Shown piece after piece: positions 33,501-44,102 of a stretch of DNA of 64,000 bases (position 1 is the first letter of the stretch; each line of letters opens with the position of its first letter). The position numbers and the translations under genes are program-made. The stretch is from Lasiodiplodia sp. COLG20 (lineage: Eukaryota > Ascomycota > Dothideomycetes > Botryosphaeriales > Botryosphaeriaceae), in assembly GCA_009801085.1 (NCBI GenBank), contig VNWV01000010.1, forward strand, positions 930,001-994,000, read 5' to 3'. The notes beneath the pieces were generated by a model. It was not told the origin of the DNA. It saw only the letters and a list, made by a program, of their open reading frames with translations, and did not search any database.

Positions 33501-34386
33501 GTGTCGACAAGCGCCTTCAGGATCATCATGACCGGGATGAGGTACTCATTCTTCCGCCACGAGAAACGGAAAGTGACGTTTCCATCACTGAGGTAGTGGA
33601 GGACGTTCGTTTGCGAAGTTTGATCGGGGCGGACGGAGCGAAGTTGGATACCGAACTTTGTGTACGACTGGCCGCGGTTCTTGAAGGAGGGACGAATGAT
33701 GGCCATGGGGAAGTTCCTCTTGCCGACAATGAGCATACGAATGAGCTTCTCGTTACCGTTTACGATGAAATATCCTCCCAATTCTTCAGTCTCCTCCTTC
33801 GCGCAGATGAGCTCAGAAGGAGTCAGGCCCTCGAGGTGGCATTTGTTTGTCTGCGCAGGCGTCAGCTAAACGAGTTGGTGGTAATCGGTATTCTCTCGCA
33901 ACTCACCCTGAGCATGATGGGCACCTGCCCGAGCTCGCGGACTGAAGATTGCCATTCGCCGGAGTTGATGCGCCACTCCAATCGCGCGCGCATCTTTCCT
34001 CTGTATGTGGCATGCCTCTCGCGGCATTCTGAGGGCAAGATTCTCCGGTCGTTCAAAGCAATCTTGTTGCTCGTGGGGAGGACGGCTTTCTCGAGGTAAA
34101 TGTCGCGAACGCGCACGCTGAGACGATTGCGGGGACCAACGGTGGTGCTGTCGCCATCGAGGAAAGTCTTGATGCCAATGTCTTTGAGACCATTCTCCAG
34201 CAGGCCGTTCTTCGCAAAAATGGCATTGAATGAGTGGGTGTGCGGCTCGATGGCTGCGGCGAGGGTCGGGAACGCGGTTTGGTCGGTTGGGGGGTTCCGG
34301 AAGAGATTGTGTCGGCGCACCGTGTCGTACTCGTTGTCCCAGGCGGTGTCGGTCTTCGCCCGTCTGCTGGAGTGCGAGGGCGCCAT
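30541..34386 (-). CDS. RPA135: RNA polymerase I second-largest subunit (RPA2/A135), with an AT-AC intron
   Basis: Catalytic-core subunit of RNA polymerase I, making rRNA in the nucleolus. Five exons: 34386-33907, 33850-32832, 32776-32658, 32605-32071 and 32014-30541, giving 1,208 aa. Introns 1, 3 and 4 are GT-AG. Intron 2 (32831-32777, 55 nt) begins ATAAGT and ends GAAC; the join makes [15 protein letters not shown], matching the family without a gap. Landmarks: [87 protein letters not shown] (typical of A135) and a C-terminal zinc site at C1119, C1122, C1147 and C1150. It is divergent from ARL8. IMP3, a rRNA-processing gene, is 3 kb further on. Confidence 0.96.
32777..32831 (-). other. AT-AC intron with U2-type ATAAGT donor
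   Basis: Read on the minus strand, the intron runs from ATAAGTC to TTTGAAC. A branch-site-like CTGAC lies about 14 nt before the end. The exon ends TTCAG and the next begins ATTCCTC, so the split codon AG|A is the conserved arginine. Any GT donor nearby fails: the frame meets TAA directly after AGA, and upstream GTs would remove the conserved AEKINFF. The downstream CTCAG would give AT-AG but delete three conserved residues (R-F-L). The donor is not the U12 consensus (ATATCC), so major-spliceosome removal is expected. Confidence 0.8.
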
Positions 34387-35009
34387 GGTTTGGCTGGCGA
34401 GGCAAACGGTGCTGAGCGCTGATTGATTGCTCCGTGTCCCCGCAGAAAATTTGGGCAGGCAGTGTCGAGGCTACTGCAGGGCGCGGACTCGCATCACACT
34501 CTGCGGGGGCAGCACAAAAGCAAGGTTGCCGCGAGGCTTGGGCGGGAGAGATAGTATTGGGAGGGCTCAGAAAAAATGTCGTAGAGCGAGCGCTCGGACC
34601 GGGCTGGCGCGCTGCACCTCTGCCCGACGGGCGTCGGCAGGGATTGGACTCGCCGCGCTACCGCCCGCCCGAAGCGGCCTAGCAGATCGGCTTCCCGCAA
34701 GAAGACTCCCAGGCGCTGCACCACCTCTCTCGTGCACATGCGGCGCCGTGGTTTTTGCCCTTGTATCCTCCATCTCCCGCCCGGCAGCCATCGCTGCAAA
34801 GCTCCTCACCACTCGCCTGCGTGTGCGGTGCAAAGATCCTACTCGCGTTGATTTCTACCTAGCTTAACCGCCGCGGCCGCAAGGCAGACAAGGCCCCGCA
34901 TCCCAGGAACCCTAGACTGAGCTCTTCACGCGCCTCGGGCCCTTCCGCAGCTATTCACTACCCATCCATAGCGCCCTCGCCCAACCCAACCCACGACGAC
35001 TTGCAAACC
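34387..35009. promoter_or_regulatory. Divergent promoter region RPA135 / ARL8
   Basis: 623 bp between two diverging start codons, GC-rich, without TATA. CT-rich and C-rich runs lie just before the ARL8 ATG. No coding sequence supported. Confidence 0.4.
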
Positions 35010-36072
35010 ATGGCCGGCTTCTTCAGGCGCATCTACGATTGGCTGTTGCGCCTGTTCTGGTGAGTGCGCGCGCCTTCCCGCCCCGGAATCCTCGCAGCGG
35101 CCCGCCGTCATCAACCATCGCGGCCTGCATCGCGCGGTGTTGGCCCTGGGCCCCCTCCTCAGCCGCGCCACGCCCGCAGCGCGCCCGCCTGCCGCCGCCT
35201 GGCACACCCTGCTGACCCCGCCGCAGGGCGACCGAGATGGACATCACCATGATCGGCTTGCAAAACGCCGGCAAGACGTCGTTGTTGCGAGTTCTGGCGG
35301 TGAGTATCTACCCTTCCGGGACCGGCCGTGCAACGTCGCGCTGGACTGCTGGGCCTGCTGGCTGCTCGACACTGACGTAACCAGGGCGGCGAGTTTACCA
35401 TCGAGTGCGTCCTGCCTTTTCCATCGCGCACGAGGAAGCTCCATCTGCGCCGCACGCTGCGCGAATTTTGCACTGACCAGTTGTGTGTCCAGCTCGATTC
35501 CCACCGTGGGGTTCAACATGAAGCGAGTCCAGAAGGGCCATGTGACCCTGAAGTGGTATGTATCGCAGGGGTCCTCCCTTAGATCGTCATGTGCCAAACC
35601 CCAAAAGCATCCGGGTGGGCGGCAGTGAGATAGCACCAAGGGGCACTATTTGCTGATTGTTAATGCCGTCCTCAGTTGGGATCTTGGTGGTCAGCCCAGG
35701 TTTCGGTCGATGTGGGAGCGGTACTGCCGCGGCGTGAACGCCATCGTGTAGGCTCTTCGTCGGTCGCATTTTGCGCGCGCTTTGCTTATCGGCTGCAGAT
35801 TCATCGTGGACTCGGCCGACAAGGACGCGCTTCCCGTCGCCCGCGAGGAGCTCCAGTTGCTGCTGGAAAAGCCGGCCTTGGAGGGCATTCCGCTGCTCGT
35901 GCTTGGCAACAAGTCCGACCTTCCGGACAAGGTCTCGGTCGATGAGCTGATCGAGGCGCTGAACCTGCGCTCCGTGTCGCACCGGGAGGTGAGCTGCTAC
36001 GGCATCAGCGCAAAAGAGGAGACCAATCTGGACGCTGTTCTGCAGTGGCTGATTGCGCGGTCGAGCAAATAA
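35010..36072 (+). CDS. ARL8: Arl8-type small GTPase, 183 aa, six exons
   Basis: Arf-like GTPase of the Arl8 branch, which in animals positions lysosomes; the fungal role is presumably on vacuole or endosome membranes. Six exons: 35010-35059, 35227-35299, 35385-35404, 35493-35555, 35676-35747 and 35799-36072. Introns are 167, 85, 88, 120 and 51 nt, and exon 3 is only 20 nt. All phases close. GTPase motifs: P-loop GLQNAGKT (27-34), switch I T52 in IPTVGFNM, switch II WDLGGQ (70-75) followed by [13 protein letters not shown], which is diagnostic of Arl8, then NKSD and SAK. There is no Gly2, so no myristoylation; the N-terminal amphipathic helix ([14 protein letters not shown]) would bind membrane, as in Arl8. 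Intron density is higher than in neighbours. Confidence 0.93.
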
Positions 36073-37640
36073 AACCCCGGTGCGACATGCTGTCCTGACG
36101 ACGATGACGACGATTCTCCTCATGCCTATGCTACCATCAATACGGCAGTCAGCTTTATACGATATGCGTTAACGAGACACGACATGATGGAAAGACGAAA
36201 GCAAAGGCTAGCAATGGCCGCCCCATTTTTCTTTTCTTTTCTTCTTTTTCCCCTTCCTTGCGAAGCAGCGTAACATCTGCATTCTTCCTCGCCCGCTTAT
36301 TTTACCTTTTTTCCTCTTCTCCGGCGCGCGCCGCGAGGGCGACCTCGTGGGCGGCCGATCTATTTTTTTGGGAGCGGAGCTGGCGACGGGACGAGAGAGA
36401 GAGAACTGGAGGCGTGGCCGGTATATTCGTGTATGTCTTCCACATAGTTTCTTGAAATAGCTTTGCGAAAGAGGGCAGCTCAAGCAACCAAAGGGAGGCG
36501 GCGCTGTGGCGCGCCGGTCATGGGAGAGGGGGCGGTTTCCAAGCTCGAGGATCTCCATAGTCGCGGAATGCCAGAGACATTGTGCTTCCAGAAGGCAGCG
36601 CTCTCGGGGGCGCACGTCGAGCGGGCAATTGGCAGCGCGACAATTGTTCGCGAGAAGCAAAAAAATATCGCGTGGGCTAAGCTAGCAGCAGTGCGCGACG
36701 AATTGAACATATTTCAGCCCAGAGCTCCAGGGCCTCATGCAATGCCAGCGCATCACCCCAAAGTGGCTTAGTGCCGCCGTCAGTGGCCACGAGCTCGCGG
36801 CGTTCCCAGCAGCCAACTTCTCGCCAAAGGAACAAGACAGCTGCTTGCGCTGACACGGACACGTCAAGGCGGCTGAAACACCTGAGCAGCTCTCGAGTCA
36901 CGCTCTCGCTGTAGCTGCTCACGCTCTCCCTCCCTCCCTTTTCTTCTTCCACCTCCAGCCGGGCGTGCCGCGCGAGGCTGGCTGACGAGGCCGGCCATGT
37001 GCCCAGTCAGAGGAGCGAAGAGCGCCGTGGTACGGAGTGCGGTGCGAGTGTGTCTTGCGACCGGGGCGCCCGTACGGGAGCAGACGATGGGCTTCCCCGG
37101 ACGAATGAGCGGCGTTTGCTGGAGCAAACTCTGGTTGACCTAAGCCTCGGCCTCGCTGACTGACGTCGTTCGGCAGGACAGGGAGGAAACCGCTGCTGAA
37201 ACATGTCGTGCTTCCCCGATGAGATCTCTGGGAGCCGCGTGCGATTGCCATTCCCCAGATTCCGGAAACATGGGCGCATCTCGCATGGTCGTCGGCGAAT
37301 AGGCCCCTATCGTCGAGCTAGCCTTGTCGATTCCGAGCGGGCGGCGCGAGACGGCTGCTGAATCTTAGCCTGACGATTCCACCACCACGGCCGGAGCACT
37401 TACTTTGGATGTACACTGAGACATGGATGCACACGTAGGATTCTGAAGACTGCTTTTTGCGGAAGAAGCCATTGCTTTGTACTGTGCTCGGGCACGGCGT
37501 TGGTCGCTGTCTTATTGTTGCGGTTACGATGCCTTTTTTGGTAGTCGGGCTTATCGATAAGCTCCGCCAGAACTTTTGCGCCTGTCTCGAGAACCTCGCT
37601 GCAACCCCATACCCACCGTGCTGCTGCGCCCACCACCATC
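36073..37640. other. Intergenic between ARL8 and IMP3
   Basis: T/C-rich run at 36,225-36,330 after ARL8. The region 36,450-37,350 is GC-rich without a recognisable gene on either strand. The last part serves as IMP3 promoter and leader. Confidence 0.5.
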
Positions 37641-38259
37641 ATGTAAGTCCTTCGATGCGCGAAACCTCCCGCTCGCCACTAATCCGTGCATCAGGCCGCG
37701 TAAGCTCAAGCATCATGAGCAGAAATTGCTCCGCAAAGTAAACTTCGTCGACTACAAGTCCGACAACCAGCATCGCGATGCCGCCGTAATCCGCCGCTAC
37801 GCCATCCAGAAGCCTGAGGACTACACCAAGTACAACCGCCTGTGTGGCAGCCTGCGGCAGCTCGCCCACCGCCTCTCGGATCTCGACCCGGCCGACCCCG
37901 TGCGCCTGAAGCACGAGAAGTTGTTGCTGGAGAAGCTCGAGGATCTGGGCATCCTCGGCACTGGCACCGGCTCGCGCAAGCTCAGCGACGTGGAGAACAA
38001 GGTCACCGTGTCCGCCTTCGCTCGCCGCCGTCTGGGCGTCGTCATGACCCGCCTGCACATGGCCGACACAGTACAGGCCGCCATCAAGTTTATCGAGCAG
38101 GGCCACGTCAGAGTTGGTCCCGAGATAATCACAGATCCAGCATTCCTGGTTTCGCGCAACATGGAAGATTTTGTGACCTGGGTCGACTCATCCAAGATCA
38201 AGCGCAACATCCTCAAGTACCGCGACCAGTTGGACGACTTCGACCTGGATATGGCATAG
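37641..38259 (+). CDS. IMP3: U3 snoRNP protein Imp3 (start codon split by an intron)
   Basis: Component of the small-subunit processome that, with Imp4 and Mpp10, helps U3 snoRNA pair with pre-rRNA in the nucleolus. The first coding exon is just AT (37641-37642). An intron with a perfect GTAAGT donor (37643-37694, 52 nt, ending ATCAG) follows, and exon 2 (37695-38259) supplies the G of ATG. This yields [18 protein letters not shown], the conserved family opening; there is no other ATG upstream in frame. 188 aa, against about 183 in yeast. The body contains [20 protein letters not shown] and an S4 RNA-binding domain (about residues 108-170, with [19 protein letters not shown]). The C-terminus ends in [11 protein letters not shown]. 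Confidence 0.93.
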
Positions 38260-38988
38260 TCTGGTTGGCGGAACTCAAAATGCATTTCGAGGCGTCGGGC
38301 GCAATCATGGAGTCATTTGGGAGAGCACAAGAGACATGGAATATTGGGGATATATGCGACATCGATTCAGCGAGGCGCAGATGCCACTACATCACTATTT
38401 TTTCAAGGACCCTTCCGGCCATTTCTTCGATACACGCGTCCAAAGACTACGTTTCCTTCATCTTGCGATGAACAGCGCACCAGCAAAATGTCAAACTGAT
38501 CCGAGGCATGATTATAAGGCCAGAGAGAATGACGGGCGACGAAAAACTCCATGCCCGGGTGTCGAGGACCAATCAATATTCCTCTCAAGTTCCTCCGGTC
38601 ATCAAGCGCCGTCCCCTGTCGTCGATCAAGCAAGCCTGAACGCTTGGTAGCCGTCGGACCCGAGGAAACATGAGGTGTCTGTTTCACATTAGGGCTGATC
38701 GTTTAACCGGATACGGAATACGATCATGGCTGCTTCACGCAATGCTCACACCACCACGGCAAGCCGTGCGGCGTGCTCCGACACTTCGCTTAAGCGTGTG
38801 CCGCAACACATGAATGCAAGGATGCTCCTTCAAGCCATCATGTTTGATCTTCTTGCCGCCTAAGCGATCCAAAACCACCTATTTCGGGTTCCCCTTCGCA
38901 ACTTGAGACGTTGGACTATAGTACAAATGCAATGCTTAACTCTGAAAGTGTTTCGTTTCGACTCTCATGTGCGACTAAGTGACCTACA
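38260..38988. other. Intergenic between IMP3 and the CorA-like gene
   Basis: Contains the IMP3 3' UTR and the CorA-like promoter. No gene, repeat or RNA recognised. Confidence 0.5.
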
Positions 38989-41182
38989 ATGTTTACTACG
39001 CAGAGAAAACGAGTTATCAGAGAGGCCGTCTGGAAGCCGTGGAGGCCGGGGAGGTCGAAGGAGCATGAAAACGTGTTGCCTTCGCTTCAGTCCATCAAAC
39101 ATGAGCAGCTCTCAACGAGAGCAGAGGATATACAATTCTTGGAATACTGGAAGTATGAGAACGTAGGCCGTTGATCGCCCCTGTCTGTTGTACCGCTCAA
39201 TGCTCACGTGCGTCCATCCAGCTCGACATTGCCCAACCAGGAGTCAACTGCTTCGCCGGCATCATTTACGATGAACACGTTTCGGACTGGTTACACCAAC
39301 AGGGTCCCTTTTCTTTGAGGAAGCCTACCCCAGAGCACAACGTCGTCGGCGGCATAAGGATTCTCATCTGCGAGCAGCGGGAGAGCGATCCTCTGACGTT
39401 CCCAATCAGTCGGGATTCCTACCTGCGCGTTGAGAAGCACTTTCACCTATCTCCCGCAACCCTTCCGTATTTCAAGAATGGCGGTTACAGCCATCACTGG
39501 AGGCACGTTACGACTGGAGGTCGCAATGAACTCGGTAATTCTCCCAATACACTATGCACCAGTACACACGAATGTATAAGCCTGTTGAGTGCGATATTGC
39601 ACTTCACTTTCCAAGAACATCCCATCTCCCTACCTTCTACCTCAGCTAACAACAAACACAGTCCTCATAACCTCCTTCCCGGCCAACTCCCCCATCTCAG
39701 GCGCCCGCCTCTCGCTCAGCCACGACCTCAACACGTCCATCACGACCGCCTTCCTCTACGGGCCACACCTGCTCTCTGCACCGCCCGCCGGCGTCACCGT
39801 CTCTGGCGCCGCCACGGCATGGTGCGCGCGGCCGGTGCCGCTGATCCCGCAGCTGCGCGAGCTGCTCGACGCCTGCGGCGCGGGGGCGCTGTGGACGCAC
39901 CCGCTGCTGCTGCCGACGCTGCTGCTCGCCAACACGGTCGACCGCACGCAGGCGTTCTGCACGCACGAGCTGACCGCGCGCATCGCTGCCGCCGACGAGG
40001 AGCTGCGGTCGACGGCGAAGCGCGGTGGCGTCGAGGCGATGATGAGGGAAGTCGGCGCGGTGGCGGATGAGGCTGTTGGCGTCGAGGGGTTGTGTGGGTG
40101 GGAGAGCAGGGTCGCGGCGTGGTTGGGGGATGTGGTTGAGCGGACTGAGGACTTGTTGTTGATGCGTGAGGAGTGGGAGGGAGGGGAGAGCTACGGTAGT
40201 AGTTGGGAGGTGAGGGAGATGGTGGAGCAGTTGCAGACGGCTGCGGAGAGTGGTGTTGAAGAGGCGAAGAGGCTGAGGGCGAAGGCTGGGTGGTTGGTTG
40301 ATACGGTAAGTGGACCTCCTTAACCGCATGAAGTCTACACAAGAGGGCTGGGGAACGACTGACTGACTGATCTTGTCTAGCTCAACACCTCTGTCGTCCA
40401 AACGAACAACCTCCTGACGGCTCAGCTCGCCGCAACAGCCGCCCGTGATGGCACCTCCGTCAAGACCATCGCCCTCCTCAACACGCTCTTCCTCCCCGCA
40501 ATTTTCGTAGCTGTAAGTTCCCCCTTTTTTTCACTCAAACACCAACCTAACAACCAAACAGACCCTCATCACAACATTCGCCTGCTCCACCCACGCCACG
40601 ACCACCTCATCAGACGACGACAAAGATAGCCCCCTCCTATCCAAAAACCTCCGCACCTACTGGGCCACCACCATCCCCCTCACCGTCCTCCTCCTCATCT
40701 TCTGGCTCGTCTGGCGCCACCGCGCCACCCGCGTCTTCCAATCCGACTACGCCTCCATCCAGCGCGGCCGCGACACCGTCATCAACCCTACCACCAGCGC
40801 CCACCAACCGCCGAAAGCACCATCGCCGTCACCATCGCCGCGCCCCACCAAACTCCCCCCGCCGCCCCCGACAGCATCGTCCACCAGGGCGACGACGAGC
40901 GGCACCTCGAAGGAGCGGACACGTGTGACGATGGCGGAGGTGGACGTGGAAGACGGGCGCAGCATGCGTGAGCGTGGTGGTTATCATCGCAGCGCTCGCT
41001 CGCACGTCTCGGCGCTGCTGATGCCGTCGTCGTCGCATTCGCATGCGTCGGAGAGGCCGACGAGCAGCATGAGCACGTGGCCGACGGGCCCGTCGGGCGT
41101 GTCGGCGCCGCAGATGGCAGGAGACGGGAGGAGGGGAAAGGGGAGGGAGCAGCAGCAGGAGGATGTGGAGAGGTTGGTTTGA
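38989..41182 (+). CDS. CorA-like two-TM membrane protein, 627 aa
   Basis: Five exons: 38989-39162, 39222-39534, 39662-40305, 40381-40512 and 40562-41182; introns 59, 127, 75 and 49 nt, all phases closing. The N-terminal cytosolic part contains IRILICEQ and ESDPLTFPISRDSYLRVEKH, an opening seen in a large group of uncharacterised fungal CorA-like proteins. A helical region (ERTEDLLLMREEWE) and LNTSVVQTNNLLTAQLAAT, the long helix before the channel, follow. The first membrane segment is LLNTLFLPAIFVATLITTFA and the second TTIPLTVLLLIFWLVW. The Gly-Met-Asn signature of true magnesium channels is absent. The C-terminal tail (about 140 aa) is Pro/Ser/Arg-rich. Membrane topology is well supported; metal transport is not. 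Exon 1 is the least certain part. Confidence 0.75.
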
Positions 41183-42665
41183 GAGGGGAGGAGAAAGGTA
41201 ATGGGGATTTGAAGGTCTGATGGTCCAAGGGCCTGGAGCTTTTGGATGCGGTTGTTTTTTCGTTTCTTGCATATACCCTGCTTTAGTATCGCTTTATTAT
41301 TATCGGTTGCATCGTGTGTGGGTAATAAAAGTCGTTCCTTGTTATCATACTGCCTTTTCGCCAGATGATTTCACTTGTACCTGATTCTTCATTCTTGTAC
41401 ATTATAAACTTCGTGCAAAGATTTTTTTTATATCCGATTGAATCGCAGTCTAATATCTAAATCCTTAAGAGTCCCTAATAAAAAGCACCTTCTTTGGGTC
41501 GCAGTCCGTTCATGCTTCCGCGCTCTCATCGCCCCTTTCATTGAGTAGCAGAACATCCTTGGTCACTTTGAATATTGCATTTAACAGGGTCTTTTATGCC
41601 TGTTGGATTTCTTACGATAAAACCTACCGTTTAGATCTCGCGAAGCCCGCCCAAGTCATGAGATCCAGTTCCCCGTATAGAGTATACCTCTCGGCTGAGC
41701 GGAGTTGTAACTGACAGTATTTGACATAAATCAAAAAAATTTCATCGTTTTCTTGATGAAAATTGCTGCTGGAATTCTGTTGGATCCCCTTCAGAAGCCG
41801 CCAAGGGGCTGCTTGTCACAGTGAGCTGTATAACATTTGAACTGGCCGGGTAGGTACGATTTCTTCGTAGGGACTTGCAACAGGTATCTGGATTGAGTAT
41901 GTAAGCTTTAGGTACTACTGTAGTAATCTCTAAGCTTAAGTTGGATTTTATTCCAAGTTTCAGAGTGCTGTAGCAAGCGTAGGTTTTAGTCGAAGAGCTC
42001 TGTTTGGCCAAGGACAAACGACCGCAATCCCGATCGCGAAGCAGTGGCGGTGCCCTTCCAAGACTCTCACCGTTCGCGTCATTTCACCGCCGGGGCTCAG
42101 GAGTTCCCGGGTCTAGAGTAGCGGTGTATAGGGGGACTTCCTAATCCAGCTTTACGTGCATTTATTATGGGCACCGAATGATAATGAGACACGGACGACA
42201 CGGCAAGGCACAGCCACAAGCTGAACGGAAGCAAAAACCGGCATTTAGTAAAGACATGTTGGGTATCGGGAACGGGGAATGACCGGGAGTGCTTGGTCAT
42301 GTCATTTGAACACGAGTTACATTTGGTTTCTGCCCCATGTGAATACTCAGACCCATAGACTCGTACGAAACATCCAGACATTAGATTTTAACTACCTAAT
42401 AGCATGAACATCTTTTGCGGAATAAAATTGAGAAGTTCAAAACTTTTCATCGCCTGCTCTGGGCTTGCCCTCCCTCATGGCGGGTGCAGGCCCCCTTACA
42501 GATCACACGTCGTGTATCTGGCAGGTCTAAAGATGCTTTTTCGTCATGCAAAGTGGTTAATCGGGGTATCATTGCGTCCTCTGTCCTTGCATGTTCCGTC
42601 AATGGACGTCCATGCTCATTTTCTCACCAGCTCAAGTCTTGAATTGATTGATTCCACCGCTTCCC
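41183..42665. other. Intergenic, convergent 3' regions
   Basis: A possible polyadenylation signal AATAAA lies near 41,325. The stretch 41,280-42,000 is AT-rich for this window. No coding sequence or repeat recognised. Confidence 0.5.
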
Positions 42666-43931
42666 TCATCCTTCAGGCCTGGCACTCGAACCAGGCTGCT
42701 CGTCCTCCATCCTCCAAATGATGATCGTCTTGTCAAGACTGCCACTGACAATCCAAGGTTCAGTCGGGTGCGTGTCGACACACAGCACTGGTTCCTTGTG
42801 CCCATCCAACTTTTGCATGACGTTCTTGCTGCTGCAATCCCAAAGATAAATGCTACCGTCCTCGCTGCCACTCGCAATAAAGGCTGACTGGTACGGTGCC
42901 GTGCCGTAGACGCCAAAAGCGCCGCTCAGACTGTACTTGCTGTTCTTGTGCCCTTGATACGTCTTGACGCATCTGCCCTTGCCAGTCACGTAGTCCCAAA
43001 GCCTGATGCATGAGTCGAGGGTCCAGGCGAGGATGTATTTGCCGTTTGGAGAGAAGCGGACGGAGGTCACAGGGGCGTTGTCTTCGTGGACGAGCGTGCG
43101 AAGACACTGCCCGGTGGCGGTATCCCAGACGCGGCTGGAATGGTCAGTAAAGGTCTGGGTAGACCACGAGAAACGAACTTACATCAACCCATCGCTGGAG
43201 CAGCTGACGACCATCGTGCCATCCCGCACAAAATCCACGCCACCAACCGGGTCCGAATGCGCAGGTAGCGACTTCATGACACGCGCGGTACGAATGTCCC
43301 ACAGAAACACAGCCTCGTCGTAGGAACCGCTCACGATTATGTTTCCCTTGGGCGAGATGGCGAGGGAGTAGATGTAGTTGTGATGGCCTTCGAAAGGCAC
43401 GGAGAGGTCTTTGCCCGTTATGGCGTCCCACAGCCGAATGTACTTGTCGTCAGAGCCGGAGGCCAGGATGCGCGAGTCCGGAGCCCACGCCAGGGTCGAG
43501 ATGCCGGCCATGTGGCCCTCGAGGGTGTGCTGGATCTTGCCGGTCCGCGCATCCCAGATCTTGATGGTGGCGTCAGCGGAGGAGCTTGCGATCCAGCGGC
43601 CGTCGGGCGAAAATCTGATGCACGAGACACCCTTCTTGTGGCCACAGAGCTTCAGCTTCGCCTTGTAACGCAGCTCGGCGGGCTTCTCAGGCAGGTCCAC
43701 GCTGGGCGAGCGGCGTCCGATGGGCGAGCGGGAACCGGAGCGCGGCGAGCGCGACGCGTCTCTGGGTGTGGCATCGAGGCTGTCGTCGTCTCTGTAGCGA
43801 TGTGCGGCCGGACGCTCGGTGAGCTGGTAGGTGGGCGACGCGTCCAGAAAGGGCGAGCGGTCGTTCGGGGACTCGATGTAGCCGTCGTCGGAGCGGCGCC
43901 TCTTGGGCGAGCGGCCATTGAGTTCGGCCAT
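42666..43931 (-). CDS. SWD3: COMPASS subunit Swd3 (WDR5 orthologue), 405 aa
   Basis: WD40 scaffold of the COMPASS histone H3K4 methyltransferase in the nucleus. Two exons, 43931-43183 and 43134-42666, with a 48-nt intron (donor GTAAGT, acceptor TTCCAG); the join restores SSDGLIRVWD. An N-terminal Ser/Arg/Pro-rich disordered stretch (about residues 1-85, with SPKRRRSDDG) is followed by seven WD40 repeats starting KLCGHKKGVSCIRFSPDGR. Typical blades are GSDDKYIRLWDAITGK, SGSYDEAVFLWDIRT and DSCIRLWDYVTGK. WDR5-specific signals include the order of blades and FGVYGTAPYQSAFIASGSED near the C-terminus. Start ATG 43931 is 171 bp from the ISC1 ATG on the other strand. Confidence 0.9.
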
Positions 43932-44102
43932 GTCGTGGTGTGTAGGAGGACAAAGGGTCGGAGGACGCGAGCGAAAGTCCGCAACGCGCGCGCTAGCAAT
44001 TCCGCACTGACATCACCGAACATCGAGAGCTCCCGTGCTCCCCTCCATCTGTCCCCTCACCCTCAACCTTTGCAATTCGCAACAACCGCCAATCCCGCCG
44101 CA
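43932..44102. promoter_or_regulatory. Short bidirectional promoter SWD3 / ISC1
   Basis: Only 171 bp separate the two start codons. Both 5' UTRs and core promoters must fit or overlap here. A CT-rich run precedes the ISC1 ATG (about 44,030-44,060). No TATA element. Confidence 0.5.
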
